Of a DNA stretch of 64,000 bases, positions 30,112 to 39,436 are shown piece by piece. The translations under genes were made by a program, and so were the position numbers. The stretch's first letter is position 1. Every line of letters begins with the position of its first letter. The notes below the pieces were generated by a model that was given only the letters and a program-made list of their open reading frames with translations, ran no database searches and was not told the origin of the DNA. Source of the DNA: JAWKWA01 sp041397765 (lineage in GTDB: Bacteria; Pseudomonadota; Alphaproteobacteria; Rhizobiales; Hyphomicrobiaceae); contig JAWKWA010000006.1 in the NCBI GenBank assembly GCA_041397765.1, positions 174,116 through 238,115 of the forward strand, read 5' to 3'.

Positions 30112-31113
30112 CTATGCCGGCACCGCGATCGGCTGCGCCGGCCGGCCCGCCTCGCGCCGCCACAGATCGAGGCCGGAGAGATGCGGCAGGCGGCGCTCGA
30201 AGACCCCGATCAGCACGTCGGCGCAGGCGTCCGCGATGCGATCGGGCAGGTCGCCGAGCTCGGTCTCGCGGGCGACCAGCGTGATGTCGCGGTTGAAGGC
30301 GGGGAGCGGCAGCGGATGGACCTCGACCTCCATGCCCTCGGCGAGGCCGTCGATCAGGAGCGAGGGTGTCAGGATGGCAAAGCCGATGCCGGCGGCGACC
30401 GGCGCCATGATCACGCTCGCCCGGTCGCCTTCGATCTGCCGGCCGGGCTCGATGCGCACGCGCCTCAGATGCTGGTCGACGCGCTGGCCGACCGGCGTCT
30501 CTCTCGAGAAGCGCACGAAGGGGAGCGCGCGCGCCACCGCGTCGAAATCGTCCGTGCGGCCGCGATAGGCGCGCGGCGTGACCAGCATGAACTGCTCGGT
30601 GAGGACCGGCCGGCGGATCAGCCCCTCGAGGTCGAAGAAGGCGTCGGAGGTGATGGCGAGGTCGATACGGCGGGCGCGCAGGAGGTTCTGGTGATCGCTC
30701 GAGAGACCGGCAAAGAGGCTGATCTCGGGGATGCCGATCTCGCTGCGGGCGAGCCGCGCGATCGGCGCCGACAAGGTCGTCGCGATCGAGGCGAGCATGG
30801 CGATGCGCAGCACCGGCAAGGGCACGGCGATCTCGCGGCGGACGTCCTGGCGCAGGGCCTCGACGCGGTCGAGCACCTCCAGCGCCCGGCGGTGCAGCGC
30901 GATGCCGGCCTGGGTGAGCTGGATCGGCCGGACCTTCGTGGCGAACAGCTCGGTGTCGAGCGCCTGCTGGAGGTTCTTCAGGTTCTGCGAGACCGCCGAC
31001 TGGGTGATGCCCAGCATCTCGGCGGCGCGCGTGATATGGCGGGTCTCGACGACGGCGACGAAGATCTCGATCGCCCTGAGGAAGTTGAAGCCGAAGTGCT
31101 CGGCATTGCTCAC
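30112..31113 (-). CDS. LysR-type transcriptional regulator
   Basis: A 333-residue regulator: N-terminal HTH with FVAVVETRHITRAAEMLGITQSAVSQ-type sequence (about residues 15-40) and an effector domain from about residue 100. It starts with GTG at 31113 (VSNAEHFG), set by GAGGAGC about 9 bases upstream; longer frames extend through non-coding-like sequence. It is divergent from the two FAD/GcvT dehydrogenases with only 151 bp between, the classical arrangement for a LysR protein controlling its neighbours. Confidence 0.9.
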   Translation of the reverse strand: MSNAEHFGFNFLRAIEIFVAVVETRHITRAAEMLGITQSAVSQNLKNLQQALDTELFATKVRPIQLTQAGIALHRRALEVLDRVEALRQDVRREIAVPLPVLRIAMLASIATTLSAPIARLARSEIGIPEISLFAGLSSDHQNLLRARRIDLAITSDAFFDLEGLIRRPVLTEQFMLVTPRAYRGRTDDFDAVARALPFVRFSRETPVGQRVDQHLRRVRIEPGRQIEGDRASVIMAPVAAGIGFAILTPSLLIDGLAEGMEVEVHPLPLPAFNRDITLVARETELGDLPDRIADACADVLIGVFERRLPHLSGLDLWRREAGRPAQPIAVPA

Positions 31114-31264
31114 GGTCGGTTGCTCCTCGAGGTTTGACGGCGGTGGCGACCCCGGCCAAGAATTAGATTGTCTTATGGGACTTGGAAAGCCTTGAGCCGC
31201 CGATCCCGCCTCCCTCATGGTCGGCGGCGTCCGGCGCCCGGCCGGTGCTACCCATGGAACCGTC

Positions 31265-33715
31265 ATGAGCGCGCAGACTGGCGCACGCATCGTCATCGTC
31301 GGCGGCGGCATCATCGGCCTGTCGATCGCCTATCATCTGGCCAGGCGCGGCGAGCGGGACGTGCTGCTGCTCGAGCGCAACAGCGTGACGTCGGGAACCT
31401 CGTGGCACGCCGCCGGCATCGTCGGGCCGCTCAGGGCGAGCATGAACCTGACCAAGCTCGCGATCTATGCGACCGAGCTCTTTCCACGACTCGAGACCGA
31501 GACCGGCCAATCGACCGGCTATCGCCAGACCGGTGGGTTCTGGCTCGCCCGCACTCCCGAGCGGATGGAGGAACTGGAGCGCATCGCCGCGATGGGCGAG
31601 ATGACGGGGCTTCACCCGCACATCCTGACGCCCCCAGCGGTGAGGGAGCGGCTGCCGCTCTTGAACGTCGCCGATCTCGCCGGCGCGCTTTGGGTCGACG
31701 AGGACGGACAGGCCAATCCGGTCGACATCTGCATGGCCTACCAGAAGGGGGCAAAGGCCGGCGGCGTCCGGATCGAGGAGGGCGCGAAGGTCACGGGCTT
31801 TTCCCGGGCGGGCGGCCGCGTCACCGGGGTCGATCTCGCCGATGGCCGGCACATCGCCGCTGAGAAGGTGGTGCTGGCGGGCGGCGCCTGGTCGCGCGAT
31901 CTGGGGGCGCTTGCCGGCGTACCGGTGCCGCTGCAGGCGGTCGAGCACATGTATATCGTCACCGAGCCGGTGCCGGGCCTGCCCCAGCCCTTCCCGATCA
32001 TCCGCGACCTCGAGGGCCGGATCTACATCAAGGAGGACGCCGGGCGGCTCGTCATGGGCGGCTTCGAGCCCGACGCCAAGATCTGGGATGCCGCGGGCCC
32101 CGACGGCGACCGGCCGTTCCTCGAATTGCCGCAGGACTGGCAGCAGTTCGAGCCCTTCATGGAGGCCGGCCTCGCGCGCATGCCGGTGCTCGCCGAGGTC
32201 GGCGTGCAGCACTTCATGAACGGACCGGAGAGCTTCACGCCCGACACCGCGCAGGCGATGGGGGAATCGCCGTTCCTCAGGAATTTCTTCGTCGCCGCCG
32301 GCTTCAACTCGATCGGCATGATGTCATCGGCCGGCGTCGGCCGTGTCATGGCGGAGTGGGTCGCGACGGGCGAGGCGCCGATGGACCTCTGGGGCGTCGA
32401 CATCGCGCGCTTCGACAGAGCGTCGGCGAGCCCGCGCTTCCTTGCCGCGCGGGTCAAGGAGGCGGTCGAGACGCAGTTCGCCATGCACTGGCCCTACAAG
32501 CAGAAGACAAGTGCGCGCGACCTCCGCCGCACGCCGTTGCACGAGGCCTTCGCCGCGGCAGGCGCCGTGTTCGGCGCGCCGACCGGTATCGAGCGACCGC
32601 TCTGGTTCGCGGCGCGCGAGGCCGAGCGCGAGGTCGCCTATTCCTATGGGGCGCAAGGCTGGTGGCCGATGGCCGAGCGCGAATGCCTCGCCATCCGCGA
32701 CCGGGTGGCGCTCATCGAACTGTCCCCCTTCACCAAGATCGACGTGACCGGGACGGACGCGCTCGCCTTCCTCCAGACCCTGGCGAGCGCCGATCTCGAC
32801 GTCGTGCCGGGACGCGTGGTCTACACGCCGATGCTGAACGCGCGTGGCGGTGTCGAGCTCGACGTGACGGTGACGCGGGTGGGCGAGACCCTGTTCCGCA
32901 TCACCTCGGGCGCGGCGACGCGCTGGCGCGACCTCGCCTATCTCAGGCGGGCCGCCGAGGATCGTGGCCTTGCCGTGTCGATCCACGATGCGACATCGGC
33001 CGAGGCGGTGATCGGCGTCATGGGACCGGGCTCGCGGCAATTGCTGCAATCGCTGTCGAGCGCCGGCCTTGCCAACGCCGCCTTCCCCTTCCAGACGGCC
33101 CGGCAGATCGATGTCGGGCCGGTCGCGGTGATGGCGACCCGGGTGAGCTTCGTCGGTGAGCTCGGCTATGAGTTGACGGTCGCCGCCGAGAGCGCGCATG
33201 CGCTCCATCGCGCGCTCGTCGAGGCGGGCGGCGCTTTCGGTCTTGCCCATGCCGGCCACTATGCGCTCGATGCCTGCCGGATCGAGAAGGGCTATGGCCA
33301 TTGGAGCCACGAGATCGGTCCGGAGGACGGTCCGCTCGAGGCGGGGCTCGGTTTCGCCGTCGCCTGGGAGAAGCACGGCGGCTTCGTCGGCCGCGAGGCG
33401 CTGCTGCGTCAGCGCGAGGCGGGCCTCAGGCGCCGCCTCGCGATCCTGTCGGTCGAGGCTGACGAGCCCGTCTTGCTGCTGCACGACGAGCCGGTCTACC
33501 GCGACGGCCGGCTGGCCGGGCGCACGACGTCGGGGGCACGTGGCTTCCGCACCGGCCTCTCGCTCGCCATCGCGACCATCGATACGGCACCGGGCGCCGC
33601 CAGATCCGCGCTCGCCGAGGGGCGCTATGAGATCGGCGTCGCCGGCCGGCGCCTGCCGGCACGCATCCACCTGAAGCCGCCCTATGACCCCGAAGGCCTG
33701 CGGCTGAGGGGCTGA
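31265..33715 (+). CDS. FAD-dependent dehydrogenase fused to GcvT (dimethylglycine/sarcosine dehydrogenase-like), copy 1
   Basis: An 816-residue fusion. Residues 5-370 are a DAO-type flavoprotein with the dinucleotide motif GGGIIG (13-18) and the covalent-flavin-like TSGTSWHAAG segment. A linker domain follows (to about 430), then the GcvT/aminomethyltransferase folate-binding halves with LSPFTKIDVTGTDALAFL, SFVGELGYELTV and the C-terminal barrel. Enzymes of this plan oxidise N-methyl groups of dimethylglycine or sarcosine and hand the carbon to tetrahydrofolate. I start at MSAQTGAR, where the Rossmann strand begins; there is no strong ribosome binding site. Followed by a second, diverged copy 27 bp later. 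Confidence 0.9.
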   Translation: MSAQTGARIVIVGGGIIGLSIAYHLARRGERDVLLLERNSVTSGTSWHAAGIVGPLRASMNLTKLAIYATELFPRLETETGQSTGYRQTGGFWLARTPERMEELERIAAMGEMTGLHPHILTPPAVRERLPLLNVADLAGALWVDEDGQANPVDICMAYQKGAKAGGVRIEEGAKVTGFSRAGGRVTGVDLADGRHIAAEKVVLAGGAWSRDLGALAGVPVPLQAVEHMYIVTEPVPGLPQPFPIIRDLEGRIYIKEDAGRLVMGGFEPDAKIWDAAGPDGDRPFLELPQDWQQFEPFMEAGLARMPVLAEVGVQHFMNGPESFTPDTAQAMGESPFLRNFFVAAGFNSIGMMSSAGVGRVMAEWVATGEAPMDLWGVDIARFDRASASPRFLAARVKEAVETQFAMHWPYKQKTSARDLRRTPLHEAFAAAGAVFGAPTGIERPLWFAAREAEREVAYSYGAQGWWPMAERECLAIRDRVALIELSPFTKIDVTGTDALAFLQTLASADLDVVPGRVVYTPMLNARGGVELDVTVTRVGETLFRITSGAATRWRDLAYLRRAAEDRGLAVSIHDATSAEAVIGVMGPGSRQLLQSLSSAGLANAAFPFQTARQIDVGPVAVMATRVSFVGELGYELTVAAESAHALHRALVEAGGAFGLAHAGHYALDACRIEKGYGHWSHEIGPEDGPLEAGLGFAVAWEKHGGFVGREALLRQREAGLRRRLAILSVEADEPVLLLHDEPVYRDGRLAGRTTSGARGFRTGLSLAIATIDTAPGAARSALAEGRYEIGVAGRRLPARIHLKPPYDPEGLRLRG

Positions 33716-33742
33716 ACGCCAAACGACGACGAGGCAGACGAC

Positions 33743-36178
33743 ATGAGAACGACAGCGCGGGTGGTCGTCATCGGCGGCGGCGCCATGGGCGTCTCGCTCC
33801 TCTATCATCTTGCCCGGCTCGGGTGGAGCGACTGCGTGCTCGTCGAGCGCCAGGAACTGACGGCGGGCTCGACCTGGCATGCGGCGGGGCTGTGCACGCA
33901 TTTCGCGCACAACGCCACCATCATGGAGATGCGCGCGGCCTCGGTCCGGCTCTATCGCGACATCCTGCCGAAGGAGACCGGATTACCGACCGGGTTCCAT
34001 CCGACGGGCGCACTCCGGGTGACGCGCTCCAGGGATCGCATGGACGAGTTCCGCCAGGTGCAGGGGCTCGGCCGCTTCGTCGGCCACGAGTTCCACGTCC
34101 TGACGCTCGATGAGCTGAAGAAGATCTATCCGCTCACCGAGACCGGCGATGGGCTGATCGGCGCCTGGTACGAGCCCAATGACGGTCACGTCGATCCGAC
34201 GCTCGCGACCAACGCCATGGCGGCGGGCGCGCGGGCCGCGGGCGCCGAGATCGTGCGGCACAATCCGGTGACGGCGATCGCACGGACGGCCGGCGGCGAA
34301 TGGCTGGTGACGACAAAGGAAGGAACGATCCGCGCCGAGCACGTCGTCAATGCGGCCGGTACCTGGGCGCGCGAGGTCGGCGCCATGATGGGTGTCGATG
34401 TGCCGATGGTGCCAATGCTGCACCAGTATGTCGTCACCGACACGGTGCCGGCGGTGGCCGAGCGGATCGCGGCGGGTGCGCCCGAATTGCCGATCATCCG
34501 CGATCCGGAAGAGAGCTGGTATCTGCGACAGGAGCGCGACGGCTTCATCGTCGGCCCCTACGAGGCGGCGGCGACCCCCTGGGCGGTCGACGGCGTGCCG
34601 CCGGCCTTCGGCATGGAGTTGCTGCCGCCCGAGCTCGACCGTGTCGAGCATATCCTCGAGAAGGCGATGGCGCGCGTGCCGGCACTCGCAACCGGTGGCA
34701 TCAAGACCGTCGTCAACGGTCCGATCACCTTCACGCCCGACGCCAATCCATTGATCGGACCGGCCTTCGGCCTGCCGAACGCCTGGCTGCTGACGGGCTC
34801 CAGCATGGGCGTCATGGAAGGCGGCGGGGCAGGGCGGTTTCTCGCGGGCTGGATCACCTCGGGTGCGCCGCCGTCGGACGCCCTCGCCATCGATCCGCGC
34901 CGCTTCGGCGGCTATGCCGATCGGGCCTACCGGCTCGACAAGGCAATCGAGTGCTTCGGCCTGCAGTTCGGCGTGCATTTCCCCTTCGAGGAGCGCGAAG
35001 CGGGGCGGCCGCGGCGCATGTCGGCGGCGCTCGACCGTTTCGTCGCCGAGGGGGCCGTGCTCGGCACCGCCTATGGCTGGGAGCGGCCGAACTGGTTCCG
35101 GACCGCCGGCGATGCGGCGCCCGCTCTCACCTTCCGCCGCCAGGGCTGGCAGGAAGCGGTCGGTCGGGAGTGCCGCGCGGTGATGGACGCCGCCGGCATC
35201 GCCGATCTGTCGCCGTTCTCCAAGTTCGAGGTGACGGGGCCATCCGCCCAGCGCTTCGTCGATGGCCTCGGCAGCAATCGCGCGCCACGGCGCGACGGGC
35301 GGATCGGCCTCACCCAGGTGCTGACGCCCGCCGGCGGCATTGCCAGCGAATTCACCGTCACGCGGCTCGGCGGGGACCGGTTCTACCTGACGAGCGCGGC
35401 GATGGCCGAGCGGCAGGACGAGGACCTGTTGCGCACCCGGATCGCCGCCCATCCGGACCTGCGGCTCGAGAACGTCACCGAGGCGCGCGGCATTCTGGGG
35501 CTCATGGGGCCGCGCTCGCGCGAGATCCTGGCGCCGCTCGCCGAGGCCGACCTCTCGACGGCGCGCCTGCCCTGGCTGTCGGCCGTCGAGACCTCGGTCG
35601 CCGGCGTGCCGGTGCGGCTGCTACGAGTCTCCTATGTGGGCGAGCTCGGCTACGAGTTGCATGCGCCCGCCAGTGAGCTCGGCCACCTTTACGACGCGCT
35701 CTGGCAGGCGGGGCGGGCGCACGGCATCCGGCCCTATGGCGCCTTCGCCATGAATGCGATGCGGCTCGAGAAGGGCTATCGCGCCTTCGGCATGGACCTG
35801 ACCACCGAGCGCACGCCACTCGAGACCGGGCTCCATCATCTCGTACGCCCTGACGAGGGCGACTATGTCGGGCGCGACGCCATGCGGGCTCGCGCCGCCC
35901 GCGACGACCACTGGCGGATGGCGCTCCTCGAAATCGCGCGGCCGAACGACTCCGACCCCTTCTACGCCCATGTGGTGCTGCACGGCGAGCAGCCGGTCGG
36001 CATCGTCACCTCGGCCGCCTACGGGCATCGCACCGGCAAGTCCCTCGCGCTCGCCTTCCTGAAGCCGGAAGCGGCCGGTGCGCGGGAATTCGAAATGCTG
36101 ATCCTCGGCGAGCGCCATCGGGCCGTCGAGCTCGTTCATCCACCCTACGATCCCGACAACCGTCGCATGAAGGTCTGA
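33743..36178 (+). CDS. FAD-dependent dehydrogenase fused to GcvT, copy 2
   Basis: An 811-residue protein of the same plan as its upstream neighbour: GGGAMG dinucleotide motif (11-16), LTAGSTWHAAGLCTHF (flavin-attachment-like His), a flavoprotein domain to about residue 370, then a GcvT part with LSPFSKFEVTGPSAQRFV and SYVGELGYELHA. The two copies differ clearly throughout, so they probably act on different methylation states of one compound (for example dimethylglycine then sarcosine). It is 28 bp before the MttB-type methyltransferase gene, on the same strand. Confidence 0.9.
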   Translation: MRTTARVVVIGGGAMGVSLLYHLARLGWSDCVLVERQELTAGSTWHAAGLCTHFAHNATIMEMRAASVRLYRDILPKETGLPTGFHPTGALRVTRSRDRMDEFRQVQGLGRFVGHEFHVLTLDELKKIYPLTETGDGLIGAWYEPNDGHVDPTLATNAMAAGARAAGAEIVRHNPVTAIARTAGGEWLVTTKEGTIRAEHVVNAAGTWAREVGAMMGVDVPMVPMLHQYVVTDTVPAVAERIAAGAPELPIIRDPEESWYLRQERDGFIVGPYEAAATPWAVDGVPPAFGMELLPPELDRVEHILEKAMARVPALATGGIKTVVNGPITFTPDANPLIGPAFGLPNAWLLTGSSMGVMEGGGAGRFLAGWITSGAPPSDALAIDPRRFGGYADRAYRLDKAIECFGLQFGVHFPFEEREAGRPRRMSAALDRFVAEGAVLGTAYGWERPNWFRTAGDAAPALTFRRQGWQEAVGRECRAVMDAAGIADLSPFSKFEVTGPSAQRFVDGLGSNRAPRRDGRIGLTQVLTPAGGIASEFTVTRLGGDRFYLTSAAMAERQDEDLLRTRIAAHPDLRLENVTEARGILGLMGPRSREILAPLAEADLSTARLPWLSAVETSVAGVPVRLLRVSYVGELGYELHAPASELGHLYDALWQAGRAHGIRPYGAFAMNAMRLEKGYRAFGMDLTTERTPLETGLHHLVRPDEGDYVGRDAMRARAARDDHWRMALLEIARPNDSDPFYAHVVLHGEQPVGIVTSAAYGHRTGKSLALAFLKPEAAGAREFEMLILGERHRAVELVHPPYDPDNRRMKV

Positions 36179-36206
36179 GCCGGGACCGCGCAATCGGAGA
36201 GACACC

Positions 36207-37781
36207 ATGTCCGGGACGAGTGATGGCACTGCCGATGCGGGACCCGGCGGCCGGCGCCGCGAAAGCCGGGGCCGGGCCGCGCGCCTCCATCAGCACGCCA
36301 CGGCCCGGCCGGTCCGCGCGCCCTATGTCGAACGCCGGCTCGGCACCTACGACGTGCTCTGCGCAGAAGGGCTCGAGATCATCGAGCAGAATGCCGACAT
36401 CCTCCTGAAGGAGATCGGCATGGAGTTCCGCGGCGACCCGGAGGTGCTGCAGATCCTCAAGGACGGCGGCGCCGACGTGAAGGGCGAGCGCGTCCATTTC
36501 GAGCCCGGCATGTGCCGGCAGATCGTCACGGCGAGCGCGCCGAGGTCGTTGGTGCAGCACGCCCGCAATCCTGCCAACTCGGTGCGGATCGGCGGCAATG
36601 CCACGGTGCTCTGCCCGTCCTGGGGGCCGCCCTTCATCCACAATCTCGACGAGGGCCGCCGCTACGCGACCATCGAGGACTTCCGCCGCCTCGTGAAGAT
36701 CCACCAGATGATCCCCTGGCTGCATTCCTCGGGTGGTGTCGTCTGCGAGCCCGTCGACCTGCCCGCCAACAAGCGCCATCTCGACATGCTCTACAGCCAT
36801 ATCCGCTGGTCGGACCGCTCGTTCTACGGGGCGCTGATCGGGGCGGAGCGGGCGCAGGATTCGATCGACATGGCGAAGATCGTGTTCGGCGAGAAGTTCG
36901 TCGCCGAGAACACGGTGCTCTATGCGGTCTCGAACACCAATGCGCCGCTCGTGCTCGACAGCGCCATGTCGGGCGCCTTGAAGACCTATGCGCGCAACAA
37001 CCCGGCGGTCGCCTGCACGCCCTGGACGCTGGCGGGCGCCATGAGCCCGTGCACGGTGGCGGGCACGCTGACGCAGGTGCTCGCCGAGGCGCTGGGTGCG
37101 CTCTGCCTCGCCCAGCTCGTTCGCCCCGGGGCGCCGGTGCTGATGGGCAGCTTCGCCAGCACCATCTCCATGCAGAACGGTGCGCCGACTTTCGGTACGC
37201 CCGAGGCCGGCAAGATGGTGCTGGCATCGGGCCAGCTCGCCCGCCGGCTCGGCGTCCCTTTCCACACCGTCGGAACGCTCTCCTCCTCCAAGCTGCCGGA
37301 CGGTCAGGCCGAACAGGAAGGCACGGTCGGCCTCATGATGGCGATGCTGGCGGGCGCCAATGTCATCCATCACGCGACCGGGTGGCTGGAGGGCGGGCTC
37401 GTCACCGGCTTCGAAAAGACGATCATCGACGCCGATCTGTGCGGCAAGATGCAGGCCTTCTTCTCGGGCATCGACATGAGCGACAACGCGCTCGCCATGG
37501 ATGCGATCCGCGAGGTCGGACCGGGGGCGCATTTCCTCGGCTCGGCGCACACGCAGGCGAATTTCGCGTCGGCCTTCTATGCCTCGACGATGAGTGATGC
37601 GAACTCGTTCGAGCAATGGACGAAGGACGGCGCCCAGGATGTCGCCATGCGCGCCAACCAGCGCTGGAAGAAGCTCTTGGAGGACTACGAGGATCCGGGG
37701 CTCGAACCGGCCATCGACGAGGCGCTCATGGCCTTCATCGCGCGGCGCAAGGAGCGCGAGCCCGACCGCGACTATTTCTGA
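36207..37781 (+). CDS. Trimethylamine methyltransferase (MttB) superfamily, non-pyrrolysine
   Basis: A 524-residue MttB-superfamily protein. Recognisable blocks are ERRLGTYDVLCAEGLEIIEQNADILLKEIG near the N-terminus, FHTVGTLSSSKLPDGQAEQEG-type and GANVIHHATGWLEGG in the barrel, and the C-terminal WKKLLEDYEDPGLEP. The whole frame has no in-frame amber codon, so it is the non-pyrrolysine kind, some of which demethylate glycine betaine or other quaternary amines to a corrinoid protein. GGAGAG precedes the ATG. The context of two N-methyl dehydrogenases suggests a quaternary-amine pathway. No corrinoid protein or corrinoid reactivase is encoded in the window. Its 3' end overlaps the convergent Mo-cofactor gene by 10 bp. 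Confidence 0.88.
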   Translation: MSGTSDGTADAGPGGRRRESRGRAARLHQHATARPVRAPYVERRLGTYDVLCAEGLEIIEQNADILLKEIGMEFRGDPEVLQILKDGGADVKGERVHFEPGMCRQIVTASAPRSLVQHARNPANSVRIGGNATVLCPSWGPPFIHNLDEGRRYATIEDFRRLVKIHQMIPWLHSSGGVVCEPVDLPANKRHLDMLYSHIRWSDRSFYGALIGAERAQDSIDMAKIVFGEKFVAENTVLYAVSNTNAPLVLDSAMSGALKTYARNNPAVACTPWTLAGAMSPCTVAGTLTQVLAEALGALCLAQLVRPGAPVLMGSFASTISMQNGAPTFGTPEAGKMVLASGQLARRLGVPFHTVGTLSSSKLPDGQAEQEGTVGLMMAMLAGANVIHHATGWLEGGLVTGFEKTIIDADLCGKMQAFFSGIDMSDNALAMDAIREVGPGAHFLGSAHTQANFASAFYASTMSDANSFEQWTKDGAQDVAMRANQRWKKLLEDYEDPGLEPAIDEALMAFIARRKEREPDRDYF

Positions 37782-39436
37782 GCGGCCGCATCGCCGGCCC
37801 TCAGGCGTGCCAGCGCCTCGGGCGTGTCGATGTCGGTGAGGACGGCCTCGTCGGCGATCTCGACCTCCGCGACCTCCTCGGCGTGCTCGCCGATCAGGTG
37901 CCGTGCGCCGGTGTCGCCCTTGACGGCACGCATCTCATCGAAAAAGGCGCGCGCCCACAGCACGGGATTGCCGCGCCGGCCGCCGGCCAGGGGAATGCAG
38001 ATGGCGCGGCCCTCCTTCGGTGCGAAGGCGGCGATGAGGCGGTCGAGATGGGCCGGTGTCACGCCCGGCATGTCGCCGAGCAGGACGAGGGCGCCGTCGA
38101 TCTCGGGGGCAAGCGCATCGAGCCCGGCGGCGAGCGAGGTGGAGAGGCCCTCGGCGAAGCGATCGTTGGAGACGAGGCGGACGTCGAGACCGCTCAGCGC
38201 CTCGCGGACGGCGCGCTCCATATGGCCGGTGACGACGACGACCGGGTCGGCCCGCGAGGCAAGCGCCGCCTCGGCGACATGGCGGACGAGCGGCTTGCCG
38301 CGCCATTCGGCGATCAGCTTGTTGCTCGGGCCCATGCGGCTCGAGCGGCCGGCTGCGAGCACGAGCGCGGCGATGCGCGGGGCGCGGCGCGGCTCACCCG
38401 ACGCGCTGCCTCGAGCGGAGGCAGAATGGCGCGGCTGGGGCCGGCTCTCGATCTCCTTCAGGAGCCCGCCGGGTGCCATGGCGATGATCTCGCCGCGTCG
38501 GACCGGCAGGCCGGCGGCCCGCCGCTCGAGCACCCAGTCGAAGCCGTTGATCTTCGGCGAGGACGCACAGCTCGGCACGCCGATCACATCGGCGGCGCCG
38601 ATCCGGCCGATGAGCAGGAGATTGCCCGGATCGACCGGCATGCCGAGATGGACGATGGTGCCACCGGCGGCGCTCAGCCCGGCCGGGACGACGTCGCCGC
38701 GATCGACGATGGCCGAGGCGCCGAACACGAGGATCGGATCGAGCCCGGCCGCCGCCATCTCGGCGATCGCGCCGGCGACCGCATCGGTCCGGTGCGGCAC
38801 GCGCTCGACGCGCGCGATGCTGCCGCCGAGCGCCTCGAGGCGCGTGCGCATCGCCGCCTCGCGCTTGGCGAGGACGGCCGGCCTGGTGCCGGTAACCTCG
38901 GTGAGGACGAGGCCGGCGCGCCGTGCCGCAAACGGGCTGAGGCCGATCGCGCCGCTACCCGACCCGACCGCCGACCGGGCGAGATCGACTGCCGCGGCGA
39001 CGACGGCCTCGGGAAGCGAGAAGGTGATGACCTTGACGGTTGCGATCATCTGGCCCGCCGTCACGCGCTCGAAGGGCGGCACGGTCGCGAGCGTCAGCCC
39101 CTCGTCGATGGCGTTCAGGCGGATGACCAGATCGCGGTCGAGAGTGGCGATGCCGTCGGCGGCGGCGAAAATGTTGGCGCGGCCGGTAAAGGCCGCCGCG
39201 ACGGTGACACCAGGACCAGCGAGCGCCTCGGCGACACGGCGGGCGGCGTCGTCCTCGCCGACATCGCCGGGCTCGGCGAGCGCGGCCATCACCTCGGCTT
39301 GTCCTGCCTCGGCCAGCCGCCGCACATCCTCGGCGGTCAGCCGGCGGCCCTTCTTCAGCGCGCCGCCGGCGAGATGGAGGGTGTGGGCGAGCACGGCGCC
39401 CTCGGCCGAGGCGACGGGGACGGGGCCGAATTTCAC
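37772..39436 (-). CDS. Molybdopterin-binding / nucleotidyltransferase fusion (MocA-type, Mo hydroxylase maturation)
   Basis: A 554-residue two-domain protein. Residues 1-340 resemble MoeA/MogA-type molybdopterin-binding folds (GSGSGAIGL, VFGASAIVDRGDVVPAG). From about residue 360 a MobA/MocA-like NTP transferase starts with the loop LVLAAGRSSRMG and continues with LLGDMPGV. Such fusions are thought to load or transfer cytidine/guanine nucleotides to the pterin for xanthine-dehydrogenase-family enzymes. It is the last gene of the minus-strand cox-like cluster; its ATG overlaps the stop of the XdhC gene by 4 bp. Its 3' end runs 10 bp into the convergent MttB gene. Confidence 0.88.
   Translation of the reverse strand: MKFGPVPVASAEGAVLAHTLHLAGGALKKGRRLTAEDVRRLAEAGQAEVMAALAEPGDVGEDDAARRVAEALAGPGVTVAAAFTGRANIFAAADGIATLDRDLVIRLNAIDEGLTLATVPPFERVTAGQMIATVKVITFSLPEAVVAAAVDLARSAVGSGSGAIGLSPFAARRAGLVLTEVTGTRPAVLAKREAAMRTRLEALGGSIARVERVPHRTDAVAGAIAEMAAAGLDPILVFGASAIVDRGDVVPAGLSAAGGTIVHLGMPVDPGNLLLIGRIGAADVIGVPSCASSPKINGFDWVLERRAAGLPVRRGEIIAMAPGGLLKEIESRPQPRHSASARGSASGEPRRAPRIAALVLAAGRSSRMGPSNKLIAEWRGKPLVRHVAEAALASRADPVVVVTGHMERAVREALSGLDVRLVSNDRFAEGLSTSLAAGLDALAPEIDGALVLLGDMPGVTPAHLDRLIAAFAPKEGRAICIPLAGGRRGNPVLWARAFFDEMRAVKGDTGARHLIGEHAEEVAEVEIADEAVLTDIDTPEALARLRAGDAAAQK

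Noticed and set aside
36207..37781. Pyrrolysine-containing trimethylamine methyltransferase
   Set aside because: No in-frame TAG codon interrupts the gene, and there are no pyl genes in the window.
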